Below, piece after piece: positions 8,806 to 17,015 of a stretch of 64,000 bases of DNA (positions are counted from its first letter, which is position 1; each line of letters starts with the position of its first letter). The translations under genes and the position numbers were made by a program. The notes beneath the pieces are model-generated. The model worked only from the letters and a program-made list of their open reading frames with translations. It was not told the DNA's origin and ran no database searches. The stretch comes from Flavobacteriaceae bacterium PRS1 (lineage in GTDB: Bacteria; Bacteroidota; Bacteroidia; Flavobacteriales; Flavobacteriaceae): contig RDRZ01000002.1 of the NCBI GenBank assembly GCA_003709165.1, positions 62,001 to 126,000 on the forward strand, given 5' to 3'.

Positions 8806-10110
8806 TTAGTCCATTTGTATGACAAGAGATTCGAAGTCTTTATCTTGAGGTTTTTCTTCTAAAAACTCAATATTATCTATCTGAATTTTTATTGGTATTA
8901 TAAATTTTAAATAGCTTGCTTTTAATTCTTCAGAAATAGGTTTGGCTTCAGGAAGTTTTTGCCTAAATGGATCTACCTGTATGCCGTTTTTCCAAAATCG
9001 ATAACATACGTGTGGTCCACTAGTATTTCCTGTCATTCCAATCCAACCAATAACATCGCCTTGTTTTACAAAATCACCAACTTTTACATTGCGGTTTTTC
9101 ATGTGTAGGTATTGCGTGGAATAGGTAGCGTTGTGTTTTATTTTTACGTATTTGCCATTACCTCCTTTACGTGTAGATTCAACAACAGTTCCATTGGCTG
9201 TAGCCAAAATTTGTGTGCCGTTTGGAGCAGTAAAGTCTGTGCCTTTGTGAGGTCTTATTCTATTTCCATAATAAGCGATTCGCCTTCGTAAATTATATCG
9301 AGATGAAACGCGACTAAACTGTACAGGTCCTTTTAAAAATGCTCGTCTAAGATGTTTGGCGTCTTCGCTAAAATAATCGCTAATCCCTTTTACGCTATCG
9401 GTTTCAAAATCGAAGGCATAAAAAGATTCGTTTCTATGTTCAAAATAGGCAGCCTTGATATGTTGTATTCCTCCGTAAATAGTGTCATCAATGTATTTAT
9501 CGGTATAAATAACTTTAAAACGATCGCCTTTTTGAAGACGGAAAAAATCTATCGTCCAAGCATAAATATCAGACATATCATAAGCCAAAACCATGCTAAT
9601 GCCTTGTTGATCTAAGGCTTCAGAAATTGTACTTGTTATAACTCCTGAAGCTTCTTTCTCAACATATTTTACAGGTTTCCTTTTTATATATGCTTTTGTA
9701 ATAGAATCCTGAAAATCTATAACTACATATTCTTCTTTGGTAGGTTGATAAATAAAACACTGAGGCAATTGTAGTGAGTCTTTAGAAAAAAGCAAGGTAT
9801 ATGGTTTGCCTACTATAAGTTTTCTGATATCGAAAGTGTCTTTAGCTTTTTCGGCAATATGAAAAATTTTAGGGTATCCAATTTTGTTGCGTTCTAATAT
9901 TTCTCCAAAACTATCGCCTTTTCTGATAGTATCTCTAACGACTATATAATTGTTAAGGTTAAATCCGAATTCAAACCTTTCAATTTCTTGTTTCTGTACT
10001 AAATCCGTTTCTTGAATAGTATTTTCTTTTACATCTTTTTTACAAGACGAGAGGCTTATTAATACTAAAAAGGCTAAAAATATTCTTGATTGCATATTGT
10101 TTTTATACAT
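8806..10110 (-). CDS. M23-family peptidoglycan peptidase lipoprotein with altered HxH motif
   Basis: This 434-residue protein has a lipoprotein signal peptide with Cys23 (LISLSSC). A LysM/OapA-like N-terminal part (about 50-110; VVRDTIRKGDSFGEIL) is followed by an M23 LytM domain (about 280-385). Its metal site shows H288 and D292 (RPHKGTD), and the catalytic-region His336 (QYLHM). The usual HxH reads H367-V-C369, so the second histidine, a zinc ligand in LytM enzymes, is a cysteine. Cysteine could still bind zinc, or activity may be lost. The family cleaves cross-links or bridges in peptidoglycan at the envelope. The start overlaps the end of the tryptophan dioxygenase gene by 8 bases. Confidence 0.88.
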   Translation of the reverse strand: MYKNNMQSRIFLAFLVLISLSSCKKDVKENTIQETDLVQKQEIERFEFGFNLNNYIVVRDTIRKGDSFGEILERNKIGYPKIFHIAEKAKDTFDIRKLIVGKPYTLLFSKDSLQLPQCFIYQPTKEEYVVIDFQDSITKAYIKRKPVKYVEKEASGVITSTISEALDQQGISMVLAYDMSDIYAWTIDFFRLQKGDRFKVIYTDKYIDDTIYGGIQHIKAAYFEHRNESFYAFDFETDSVKGISDYFSEDAKHLRRAFLKGPVQFSRVSSRYNLRRRIAYYGNRIRPHKGTDFTAPNGTQILATANGTVVESTRKGGNGKYVKIKHNATYSTQYLHMKNRNVKVGDFVKQGDVIGWIGMTGNTSGPHVCYRFWKNGIQVDPFRQKLPEAKPISEELKASYLKFIIPIKIQIDNIEFLEEKPQDKDFESLVIQMD

Positions 10111-11035
10111 TCTTCCCCCAATTTTCTAATTCTTCTTCGCTCCAAAGTTCAGGGAAAAAAATTCTTCTCTGATATTTTGGATGCATATACTTTTTCCAAT
10201 CACTTCCTCCAGTTGCTTCGCCATCGCCAATTCTACTTTCAATATAATGTTTAGCCGCATTGTAATGTGCCATTACCCAAGATACATTTACTGTATAATC
10301 GTAATGACGCATAGCTTTTATAAGGTCCTTATCGTTTTGGTCTTCAATTGGTAATTCTTTAAATCGTGACCATAAATTATTAGTGTTATATATTTTCATA
10401 AAGGTTATAAATTCTTCTTTATAGCGTTTTTCAAAATTAACGAGTAGTGTAGACTTTTTACCTGTTTTATAATCCTTTCCTGCGGCTTGCCAATACAGAT
10501 GTTCTAAAGCATGTTCAAAAGGTGTATCTCTATCTATGGTTTTTCTGAATCTATAATCGATTAAATTAATAAGTTCGGTAGAAGCAAATTCTATTAAACG
10601 ATATTGTGCGCTTTGAAATCCACTTGCTGGTGTTAAGGTTTGTCTAAACTTCATGTATTGTTCAACTTCCATACCTTCTCTCATTATATTAAACGAGGTT
10701 GAAAGCATATCGAAATAACGACTAATTCGCATTAGTTTAGTTTCAAAAAAAACAGCATTTAAATTATCCTTTTCTGCGACTTGCTGAATTTCCCAAAGTA
10801 TCATTTTAAACAGAAGCTCATTGATTTGATGATAACCAATAAACACCATTTCGTCTGGCAGAGTAGTGCGCTGTATTTGAAGGCTTAACAAGGCATCAGT
10901 CTGAATATAATCCCAATAGGTTATGGTTTTACTATACAATAAGCCTTCTAAATGTGTTTCTATATCTTGATTAATATCTTTGTATTTCTTTTGAAGTTCG
11001 CCTAATATAAAATCGAAATCTGGTTGGTCTGGCAT
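10103..11035 (-). CDS. kynA: Tryptophan 2,3-dioxygenase
   Basis: A 310-residue haem enzyme that opens the indole ring of L-tryptophan to N-formylkynurenine, the first step of the kynurenine pathway. Visible are the active-site segment FIGYHQINELLFK (His69, equivalent to the substrate-pocket histidine) and FRQTLTPASGFQSAQYR for substrate binding. The C-terminal region VMAHYNAAKHYI, which should contain the axial haem histidine (candidates H257 or H263), is followed by GEATGGSDW. No other kynurenine-pathway gene is adjacent; it sits in an operon between a DUF3108 protein (6 bases upstream) and the M23 peptidase (8-base overlap). With hppD and hmgA nearby it fits a general aromatic amino acid catabolic capacity. 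The kynA symbol is by function. Confidence 0.93.
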   Translation of the reverse strand: MPDQPDFDFILGELQKKYKDINQDIETHLEGLLYSKTITYWDYIQTDALLSLQIQRTTLPDEMVFIGYHQINELLFKMILWEIQQVAEKDNLNAVFFETKLMRISRYFDMLSTSFNIMREGMEVEQYMKFRQTLTPASGFQSAQYRLIEFASTELINLIDYRFRKTIDRDTPFEHALEHLYWQAAGKDYKTGKKSTLLVNFEKRYKEEFITFMKIYNTNNLWSRFKELPIEDQNDKDLIKAMRHYDYTVNVSWVMAHYNAAKHYIESRIGDGEATGGSDWKKYMHPKYQRRIFFPELWSEEELENWGKNV

Positions 11036-11041
11036 AATTAA

Positions 11042-11821
11042 TTATTCAATTACTATTTTAAATGAATGTTTTAATCCTTTAAATGCAATTAAATCTGCTC
11101 TTAAGGATCCTATGGCTAAATCGGCTTTAATTCGTAAAGGTATGTGGTTTTTATCATTAGACACCCAAAGCGTTAAACTTTCTTCTTCTTTAAAAATGCG
11201 ACCTGCCATAACATAAGGTCTAAATTTTAATGTTTTTACTTTACCGAATTTAGTTCTTATTACTTCTTCGCCAATATATTTAAGTTTAAATCCAAAATTT
11301 TCTTTATCAAAAAACATATCAATTATAAATTCATCACCCGGTTTTAGACTGTCAACTTTAATTTTATTTCGTAAATAATAATAAGCCGAAACCATATCCT
11401 GAACATTTGGTTTGGTATCTATAACGTAACTTTTATTATGTTTTTTATCATTTACATAAGCTTTTTGATTGACTTGGTCAAAATTTATTTCAATTTTTTT
11501 GGTGTGTCCTCCTTCGTAAATATCTCTAATAAACTTATATGGTAAGCCTGTTTGTTTATCAATATAGGTTTCATATCTGTCTTTTATTTTGAAAAACCAA
11601 CTAATGGCTCCTGTAGTCTTGCCTATACCAACTACATGAAATACTGGTTTATCATTAATAATATCCTCATTAACTTTTAAAGTAGCTTCACCAGCTTTAA
11701 ACCAATTGCTGTAACTCATTTTAAACTTAAGCCATTCTCCTGTATCGAAAGCTGATTCCTGTTGGGAAAAAGAAACTTGAGCTATTAAAACAGTTATTAT
11801 TAAAAGTTGTATTTTTTTCAT
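11042..11821 (-). CDS. DUF3108 domain-containing secreted protein
   Basis: This 259-residue protein has a signal peptide ending near VSFSQ and no lipobox. The mature part matches the DUF3108 type, starting FDTGEWLKFKMSYSNWFKAGEATL and continuing as alternating beta strands (KPVFHVVGIGKT, GHTKKIEINFD, FGKVKTLKFRP). It is predicted to be periplasmic or outer-membrane associated. The biochemical function of the family is not established. It is the first gene of the apparent operon with tryptophan dioxygenase, M23 peptidase and pgi, and ends 6 bases before the dioxygenase start. Confidence 0.85.
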   Translation of the reverse strand: MKKIQLLIITVLIAQVSFSQQESAFDTGEWLKFKMSYSNWFKAGEATLKVNEDIINDKPVFHVVGIGKTTGAISWFFKIKDRYETYIDKQTGLPYKFIRDIYEGGHTKKIEINFDQVNQKAYVNDKKHNKSYVIDTKPNVQDMVSAYYYLRNKIKVDSLKPGDEFIIDMFFDKENFGFKLKYIGEEVIRTKFGKVKTLKFRPYVMAGRIFKEEESLTLWVSNDKNHIPLRIKADLAIGSLRADLIAFKGLKHSFKIVIE

Positions 11822-12125
11822 ATTGTAGGTTATTATAATATAATACCCATTTAACCATAATATATCACATATAAATCGTTTCTTTTTTGTTGATATTACG
11901 TTAAAAAATCAACTATAACTACAGCTATCCTTTATTTTTTTGCCTTATCTCATCAAAAAATAATTCAATTTAGATATGAGTCATTTTATAATTAAATTGG
12001 TATAACTACTGGTTTGGTATTGTTATTATTGAATAAATTACAATTACTGTTCCAAAAGTATAAAAACCTAAAAACTCTATCTAAATTATGATAGAGTTTT
12101 TAATCTTAACTATATTAATTTTTTG
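11822..12125. other. Intergenic region between hppD and the DUF3108 operon
   Basis: This 304-base AT-rich gap holds the hppD terminator (12070-12101). It also holds one possible -7 box on the minus strand, TACTTTTG at 12053-12060, which would leave a long leader of over 200 nt before the DUF3108 gene. I see no open frame with coding character and no RNA gene. Confidence 0.5.
12070..12101 (-). terminator. Intrinsic terminator downstream of hppD
   Basis: The arms AAAAACTCTATC and GATAGAGTTTTT form a 12-bp stem around an eight-base loop and end in a T-run when read on the minus strand. It lies 24 bases after the hppD stop and should end the hmgA-hppD transcript. Confidence 0.85.
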
Positions 12126-13289
12126 TTATAGTGTTCCTCTGTTTTCTTGTTCTCTTTCAATAGCTTCGAACAAGGCCTTAAAATTGCCTTTACCAAAAGA
12201 CTTGGCTCCTTTACGTTGAATGACCTCAAAGAACATCGTAGGTCTATCTACTATTGGTTTTGTAAATAATTGTAACAAATAGCCTTCTTCGTCTCTATCA
12301 ATTAGAATGCCGTGTTTTTTAAGAACTTCTATATTCTCATCAATTTCTCCAACACGCTCCAATAAATCATCATAATAGCTGTCTGGAACATACAAGAATT
12401 CGACACCACGTTCTCTCATTGCAGAAACTGTAGCTACAATATCATTAGTAGCAACAGCAATATGTTGAACTCCAGAGCCATTATAAAAATCTAAATACTC
12501 TTCAATTTGCGATTTTCTTTTTCCTTCGGCAGGTTCGTTTATAGGAAATTTAATTCGTCCATTGCCATTAGACATTACTTTGCTCATCAAAGCTGTAAAC
12601 TCAGTTGAAATATCACTATCATCAAACGAAATAATTTGAGCAAAGCCCATAACTTTAGCATAAAATTCACACCATTTATTCATTTCGTTCCAGCCTACAT
12701 TACCAACCATGTGGTCAATAAATTTTAATCCAACTGGTTCTGGATTGTAATGCGATTCCCATTTTTTATATCCTGGCAAAAAGATGCCGTTATAATTTTT
12801 CCGCTCTACAAAAACATGGACGGTTTCGCCATACGTATGAATTCCTGAACGGATTACATGACCGTTTTCATCTTCTTCACGAGTTGGTTTCATAAACGAT
12901 TTTGCACCTCTTTTTGTGGTTTCTTCCCAGGCTTTAGTGGCATCTTCTACCCAAAGTGCTATAACTTTTACGCCATCGCCATGTTTGTTAATATGCTCGT
13001 TTATTATTCCTCCTTGCTCTAAAGAAGTTGTAAGTACCAATCTTATTTTATCTTGTTTTAGCACGTACGATACTTTGTCTGTCATTCCTGTTTCTAATCC
13101 AGCAAAAGCTTCTGATTGAAACCCAAATGCAGTTTTATAAAAATGCGCCGATTGCTTCGCATTTCCAACATATAATTCTATATAATCTGTGCCTAACAAT
13201 GGCAGAAAATCTTCTGCATCGCTAAACAGTTTTTTTAATGAGTATTCTGTATTTTGTAATTCTTTTAAATTTTTTATTTCAGTTGACAT
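12126..13289 (-). CDS. hppD: 4-hydroxyphenylpyruvate dioxygenase
   Basis: A 387-residue non-haem Fe(II) enzyme converting 4-hydroxyphenylpyruvate to homogentisate in tyrosine degradation. It has two vicinal-oxygen-chelate halves. The N-terminal one starts at LGTDYIELYVGNAKQSAHFYKTAFGF. The catalytic C-terminal one has the three expected iron ligands in FIDHMVGNV (His), GVQHIAVATND (His) and MFFEVIQRKG (Glu). The C-terminal GKGNFKALFEAIEREQ is the conserved lid helix. It lies directly downstream of hmgA on the same strand, about 100 bases away across a palindromic repeat, and is followed by a terminator, so the two tyrosine-catabolic genes probably share a transcript. Confidence 0.97.
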   Translation of the reverse strand: MSTEIKNLKELQNTEYSLKKLFSDAEDFLPLLGTDYIELYVGNAKQSAHFYKTAFGFQSEAFAGLETGMTDKVSYVLKQDKIRLVLTTSLEQGGIINEHINKHGDGVKVIALWVEDATKAWEETTKRGAKSFMKPTREEDENGHVIRSGIHTYGETVHVFVERKNYNGIFLPGYKKWESHYNPEPVGLKFIDHMVGNVGWNEMNKWCEFYAKVMGFAQIISFDDSDISTEFTALMSKVMSNGNGRIKFPINEPAEGKRKSQIEEYLDFYNGSGVQHIAVATNDIVATVSAMRERGVEFLYVPDSYYDDLLERVGEIDENIEVLKKHGILIDRDEEGYLLQLFTKPIVDRPTMFFEVIQRKGAKSFGKGNFKALFEAIEREQENRGTL

Positions 13290-13307
13290 GATTTTAATTT
13301 TATTGCC

Positions 13308-13381
13308 ATTCCTGCGAAATCAGGAATCTTATTAATTGATTCTTTAATTTTGATAAAATGGATTCCTGCTTTCGCAGGAAT
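13308..13381. repeat. Pair of palindromic intergenic repeats (ATTCCTGC...GCAGGAAT)
   Basis: Two hairpins lie between hppD and hmgA. The first pairs ATTCCTG (13308-13314) with CAGGAAT (13321-13327). The second pairs ATTCCTGC (13362-13369) with GCAGGAAT (13374-13381). They share the same arm sequence, so this looks like two copies or two ends of a REP-like element. The position within an operon suggests a role in mRNA processing or attenuation, or simply a mobile short repeat. Confidence 0.7.
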
Positions 13382-13388
13382 AACATCG

Positions 13389-14546
13389 TTATTCTAACCA
13401 TGATTTATAATAATCTTCGTCTGCAATTTTCATGGCTTCTTCTGTAACCATTAAAGGTTTAAAGGTGTCTACCATTACAGCGAGTTCGTTTGTATGTGTT
13501 TTACCAATACTCCGCTCTACAGCTCCAGGATGTGGTCCGTGAGGTATACCAGCCGGATGCAACGAAATATGTCCTTCTTCAATATCATTTCTGCTCATAA
13601 AATCGCCATCTACATAATATAACACCTCATCGCTATCTATATTGCTATGATTATATGGTGTAGGAATGGATTTTGGATGATAATCGTACATACGTGGCAC
13701 AAAACTACATACCACAAATGCATCGGTTTCAAAAGTTTGATGCACTGGTGGTGGCTGATGAATGCGCCCTGTTATGGGTTCGAAATCATGAATTGAAAAT
13801 GCATAAGGATAATTGTAACCATCGTAACCTACAACATCAAAAGGATGTGTAGCATAAATCATTTCAATAATTTCATTTTGCTTTTTCACTTTTATCAAAA
13901 AATCACCTTTTTCGTTGTGCGTTTCTAATTCTTGGGGTTGACGAATATCACGTTCGCAATAAGGAGAATGCTCTAATAGTTGACCAAACCAGTTTCTGTA
14001 ACGTTTTGGTGTGTAAATTGGCCTGTGAGATTCTATAATAAATAATCGGTTGTTTTCGGTGTCGAAATCTATTTTATAAATTATCCCTCTCGGAATTAAT
14101 AAATAATCTCCATATTTAAAGTCGAGGTTTCCTAACATTGTGCGCAACTTTCCTGTGCCTTTATGGATAAAAATAAGCTCGTCGGCATCAGAGTTTTTAT
14201 AGAAATAATCTTTAGTTGAATGTTTTGGCGCTGCTAAAATAATACTACAATCACTATTGGTCAATACTGTTTTTCTGCTTTCTAAATAATCTGATTCAGG
14301 CTGCACTTGAAAACCACGAAAGCGATAGGATTGAATATTATTAGCTTTAACAATTTTTGGTGCAACGCTGTATTGTTTTACGATTTCTTTTACTTGCGTT
14401 GGTCGATGTTCGTGGTAGCTATTTGTTGACATACCATCAAAGCCAACAGTCCCAAATAATTGCTCGTAATACAAATCTCCATTTGGTTTTCTAAACTGTG
14501 TATGACGTTTAGGTGGTATTTTCCCTAATTTATGATAGAATGGCAT
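13389..14546 (-). CDS. hmgA: Homogentisate 1,2-dioxygenase
   Basis: A 385-residue cupin-fold Fe(II) enzyme that opens the ring of homogentisate to maleylacetoacetate. Recognisable segments are the N-terminal LGKIPPKRHTQFRKPNG and the cupin strands GNLDFKYGDYLLIPRGIIYKID. The C-terminal metal region has PPPVHQTFETDAFVVCSFVPR and SLHPAGIPHGPHPGAVERSIG, then HTNELAVMVDTFKPL. The length is that of the shorter bacterial form (about 380 residues). It is first in the pair with hppD. The next steps (maleylacetoacetate isomerase, fumarylacetoacetase) are not in the window. The 230 bases upstream contain no convincing -7 box. Confidence 0.95.
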   Translation of the reverse strand: MPFYHKLGKIPPKRHTQFRKPNGDLYYEQLFGTVGFDGMSTNSYHEHRPTQVKEIVKQYSVAPKIVKANNIQSYRFRGFQVQPESDYLESRKTVLTNSDCSIILAAPKHSTKDYFYKNSDADELIFIHKGTGKLRTMLGNLDFKYGDYLLIPRGIIYKIDFDTENNRLFIIESHRPIYTPKRYRNWFGQLLEHSPYCERDIRQPQELETHNEKGDFLIKVKKQNEIIEMIYATHPFDVVGYDGYNYPYAFSIHDFEPITGRIHQPPPVHQTFETDAFVVCSFVPRMYDYHPKSIPTPYNHSNIDSDEVLYYVDGDFMSRNDIEEGHISLHPAGIPHGPHPGAVERSIGKTHTNELAVMVDTFKPLMVTEEAMKIADEDYYKSWLE

Positions 14547-14776
14547 TGTTTAAAATTTAATGATTAATAAATTTAATGATTGTAAAGACTATTGATTAAT
14601 CTTAAACTTGTATAAGATACAAAAAAGACAGCTTATTCAGGATTTCTCTTGATAAGGAAATGTAAAAACAATAGTAATGATTGCCATATTGATTGCATAG
14701 TTGCAAATATCGTGAAAATTTATTGAAGTATTGTTGTAGTATATAATAATGGGATTCTTGAAAACGCTGGAACTCA

Positions 14777-17014
14777 TTAAAACCAAAACCCAAGATTAAA
14801 AAACCATTGTCCACTACGTGTGTCTGGTGTCCAGGAATATTTTATTTCAATTGGTCCTAAAAATGTTTCCGTAGAGCAGCCAATGGCATATCCAGTATAA
14901 TCTGGTGAAGAAAACCAATTGCCATTATCAAAAATATTGTCGCCCACATTAGCAAAATTTACAGAAAAAATTAAATGTTGATTTTTAAATATTTCGCAAT
15001 CAACGTCTATCATGCCTTTTACAAAGCCGCTTCCCGTAATTGACAAATAATCGTAACCGTAAAACGAAATAAAATTGTTTATAAAATTATTACCATAGCC
15101 TCCTAAAGCAAAATTTAGAGAATTATTCAAATCGTTTCCAATTTTAAATCCTCCTTGTGATCCAATATTTACAGCTACTTTGTTAGATACGCTAAATACA
15201 AATCCAAGTTTTGCTTTAGTTATTGAAAATTGTGAAAAATTATTATTGAAATCTGAAGACGATAGATATAAATGAAAATCTCCATCAAATAGAAACCCTT
15301 TTTTTGGGAAATGCTTATTATCATAAGAATCAAATTTTAACTTGCCATACAAACTGATAAAATCACTTTTTTCAAAAGTTGTTTCTTCTTCGGTTGTATT
15401 ATTATCAATAAAAGTTTCAGAAGTTATTTTGAGTCGCTTATGTTCTACTCCAAGTGTTAAAGCAAAATTTTTTCTAAATAGTGTTTGTAAATAAAGCTGA
15501 TTCATTTGATCGCTTAACTCTACATCAATTTTATTTAATCCTGTAGTTATAATTTCGTTTTCGTCCAAAATTAACGATGCATTAATATTTTTATTAAAGG
15601 TATTATATCTTGATTTTAAACCAATACTCCAGTAAAATCCTTTATCAATAAAATAATCAAAATTATATCTCACATTATCTCCAAAAATGAAATCGAATGA
15701 AACTACATCGTTATTAAATAAAACTCTTTTTTTGGTGACGTTGATTAATACAGCGCTTTTATATAAATCGTCATAATGAACTCCTAATTTTAAAAATGTT
15801 GTAATCTCACTTTCGACAACCTTTATGTATAAATCAAACTCTTCTGTAGTACTGTCGTCAGATGATAATTTGTAAGTGAAATTATCAAAATTATGAGTAG
15901 CTACAATATTATTAACTCCATCAGTAAAATGTTTATAGCTTATTTTTTTATTCGCTTTTATTTTAAGTTTTCCTAATATATATGATCGTGTGTAATTTTT
16001 ATTTCCTTTAATTATTATATTATTAATTTTAAGACTATCTGGAACTTGGCTTATTTTAAAATATTGCCTTTCAGAACTTTGTTTTGCTGCAATATCTTTT
16101 AATGCCGAAATATTTTGTTGTGCTGCTTTTTCTCCATTTTTAACAATTTCTTCTCCTCTCCTAAACGAAACTACCGAAAAATCATCAATATTTGGTTTGA
16201 TATAAACATCTGTTTTTTTAGATTTTAGTTTCATTTCATTAATGGTTCTAAAATTATTTATTTGAAACAATATGTCTGTTGCTGAAGTTAAATCTTTTCT
16301 TCTTGCTAAATCGTCTTGCACATCCACTCCAATAATTATATCTACCCCTTTTGCCTTGAGCTCATCTATTGAATAATTATTTACTACACCTCCATCAATT
16401 AAAATTTGATTGTTAATAATTATTGGTTTAAACAACGATGGAAATGCGCTGCTAGCAGTTACAGCTTGTGCTAAATTACCTTTGTCTAAAATAACAGCTT
16501 GTCCAGTTTCTATATTTGTGGCAATACAAAAAAATGGAATGGGCAACTTACTAAAATCATCAATGTCACTGACATGTAATGTTAATCTTGATAATAAATT
16601 ATAGTTGTTTTGCCCAGAAGAAATGGCAGAAGGTAATTTAATTTTAAACTTTTCAAAAGGTAGTGTTAAAGCATTTTTTTCTTCATTCTCTCTTTCATAA
16701 AAAGTCTTTGCTGCTCTTGGAAGATTATCGCTAATTATATCATCAAAATCAACTTTTTTAAAAATCGAGTCTATTTGTTTTCCAGAATATCCTGAAGCGT
16801 ATAATGAGCCAATAACTGCTCCCATACTTGTACTGGCAATATAATCTATTCTAACACCTAAACTGTCTATAATTTTAAGCACACCAATATGGGCTAACCC
16901 TTTTGCACCTCCACCACTTAATACTATACCGACTTTAAGGTCTTGGCTGGGTTTTTGTTGCGCATTAACTATAAACGTGCAACATATTAATAAAAATACT
17001 ATGGTTTTGTTCAC
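14777..17014 (-). CDS. Patatin-like phospholipase with POTRA and outer-membrane barrel (type Vd-like)
   Basis: The protein combines a patatin lipase domain with an Omp85-like C-terminus. The oxyanion loop is GGGAKG. The nucleophile serine is in STSMGA (usual GTSMGA with the first Gly changed to Ser) and the dyad aspartate is in LIDGGVVNN. One POTRA-like domain follows (about residues 315-385), then a beta-barrel ending in the aromatic FNLGFWF. This is the layout of PlpD-like type Vd autotransporters. I prefer a GTG start at 17014: it comes right after the uvrC stop and gives a clean signal peptide (NKTIVFLLICCTFIVNAQ). The ATG at 17062 lies inside uvrC and adds 16 residues in front. That leaves 745 residues. 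By family it cleaves phospholipids and is anchored in the outer membrane. Confidence 0.88.
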   Translation of the reverse strand: MNKTIVFLLICCTFIVNAQQKPSQDLKVGIVLSGGGAKGLAHIGVLKIIDSLGVRIDYIASTSMGAVIGSLYASGYSGKQIDSIFKKVDFDDIISDNLPRAAKTFYERENEEKNALTLPFEKFKIKLPSAISSGQNNYNLLSRLTLHVSDIDDFSKLPIPFFCIATNIETGQAVILDKGNLAQAVTASSAFPSLFKPIIINNQILIDGGVVNNYSIDELKAKGVDIIIGVDVQDDLARRKDLTSATDILFQINNFRTINEMKLKSKKTDVYIKPNIDDFSVVSFRRGEEIVKNGEKAAQQNISALKDIAAKQSSERQYFKISQVPDSLKINNIIIKGNKNYTRSYILGKLKIKANKKISYKHFTDGVNNIVATHNFDNFTYKLSSDDSTTEEFDLYIKVVESEITTFLKLGVHYDDLYKSAVLINVTKKRVLFNNDVVSFDFIFGDNVRYNFDYFIDKGFYWSIGLKSRYNTFNKNINASLILDENEIITTGLNKIDVELSDQMNQLYLQTLFRKNFALTLGVEHKRLKITSETFIDNNTTEEETTFEKSDFISLYGKLKFDSYDNKHFPKKGFLFDGDFHLYLSSSDFNNNFSQFSITKAKLGFVFSVSNKVAVNIGSQGGFKIGNDLNNSLNFALGGYGNNFINNFISFYGYDYLSITGSGFVKGMIDVDCEIFKNQHLIFSVNFANVGDNIFDNGNWFSSPDYTGYAIGCSTETFLGPIEIKYSWTPDTRSGQWFFNLGFWF

Positions 17015-17015
17015 T

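Noticed and set aside
14602-14814. A 70-codon open frame between hmgA and the patatin gene on the minus strand
   Set aside because: It is rich in Tyr, Phe, Asn and Gln as expected from random AT-rich sequence, overlaps the end of the patatin gene and has no recognisable motif or promoter.
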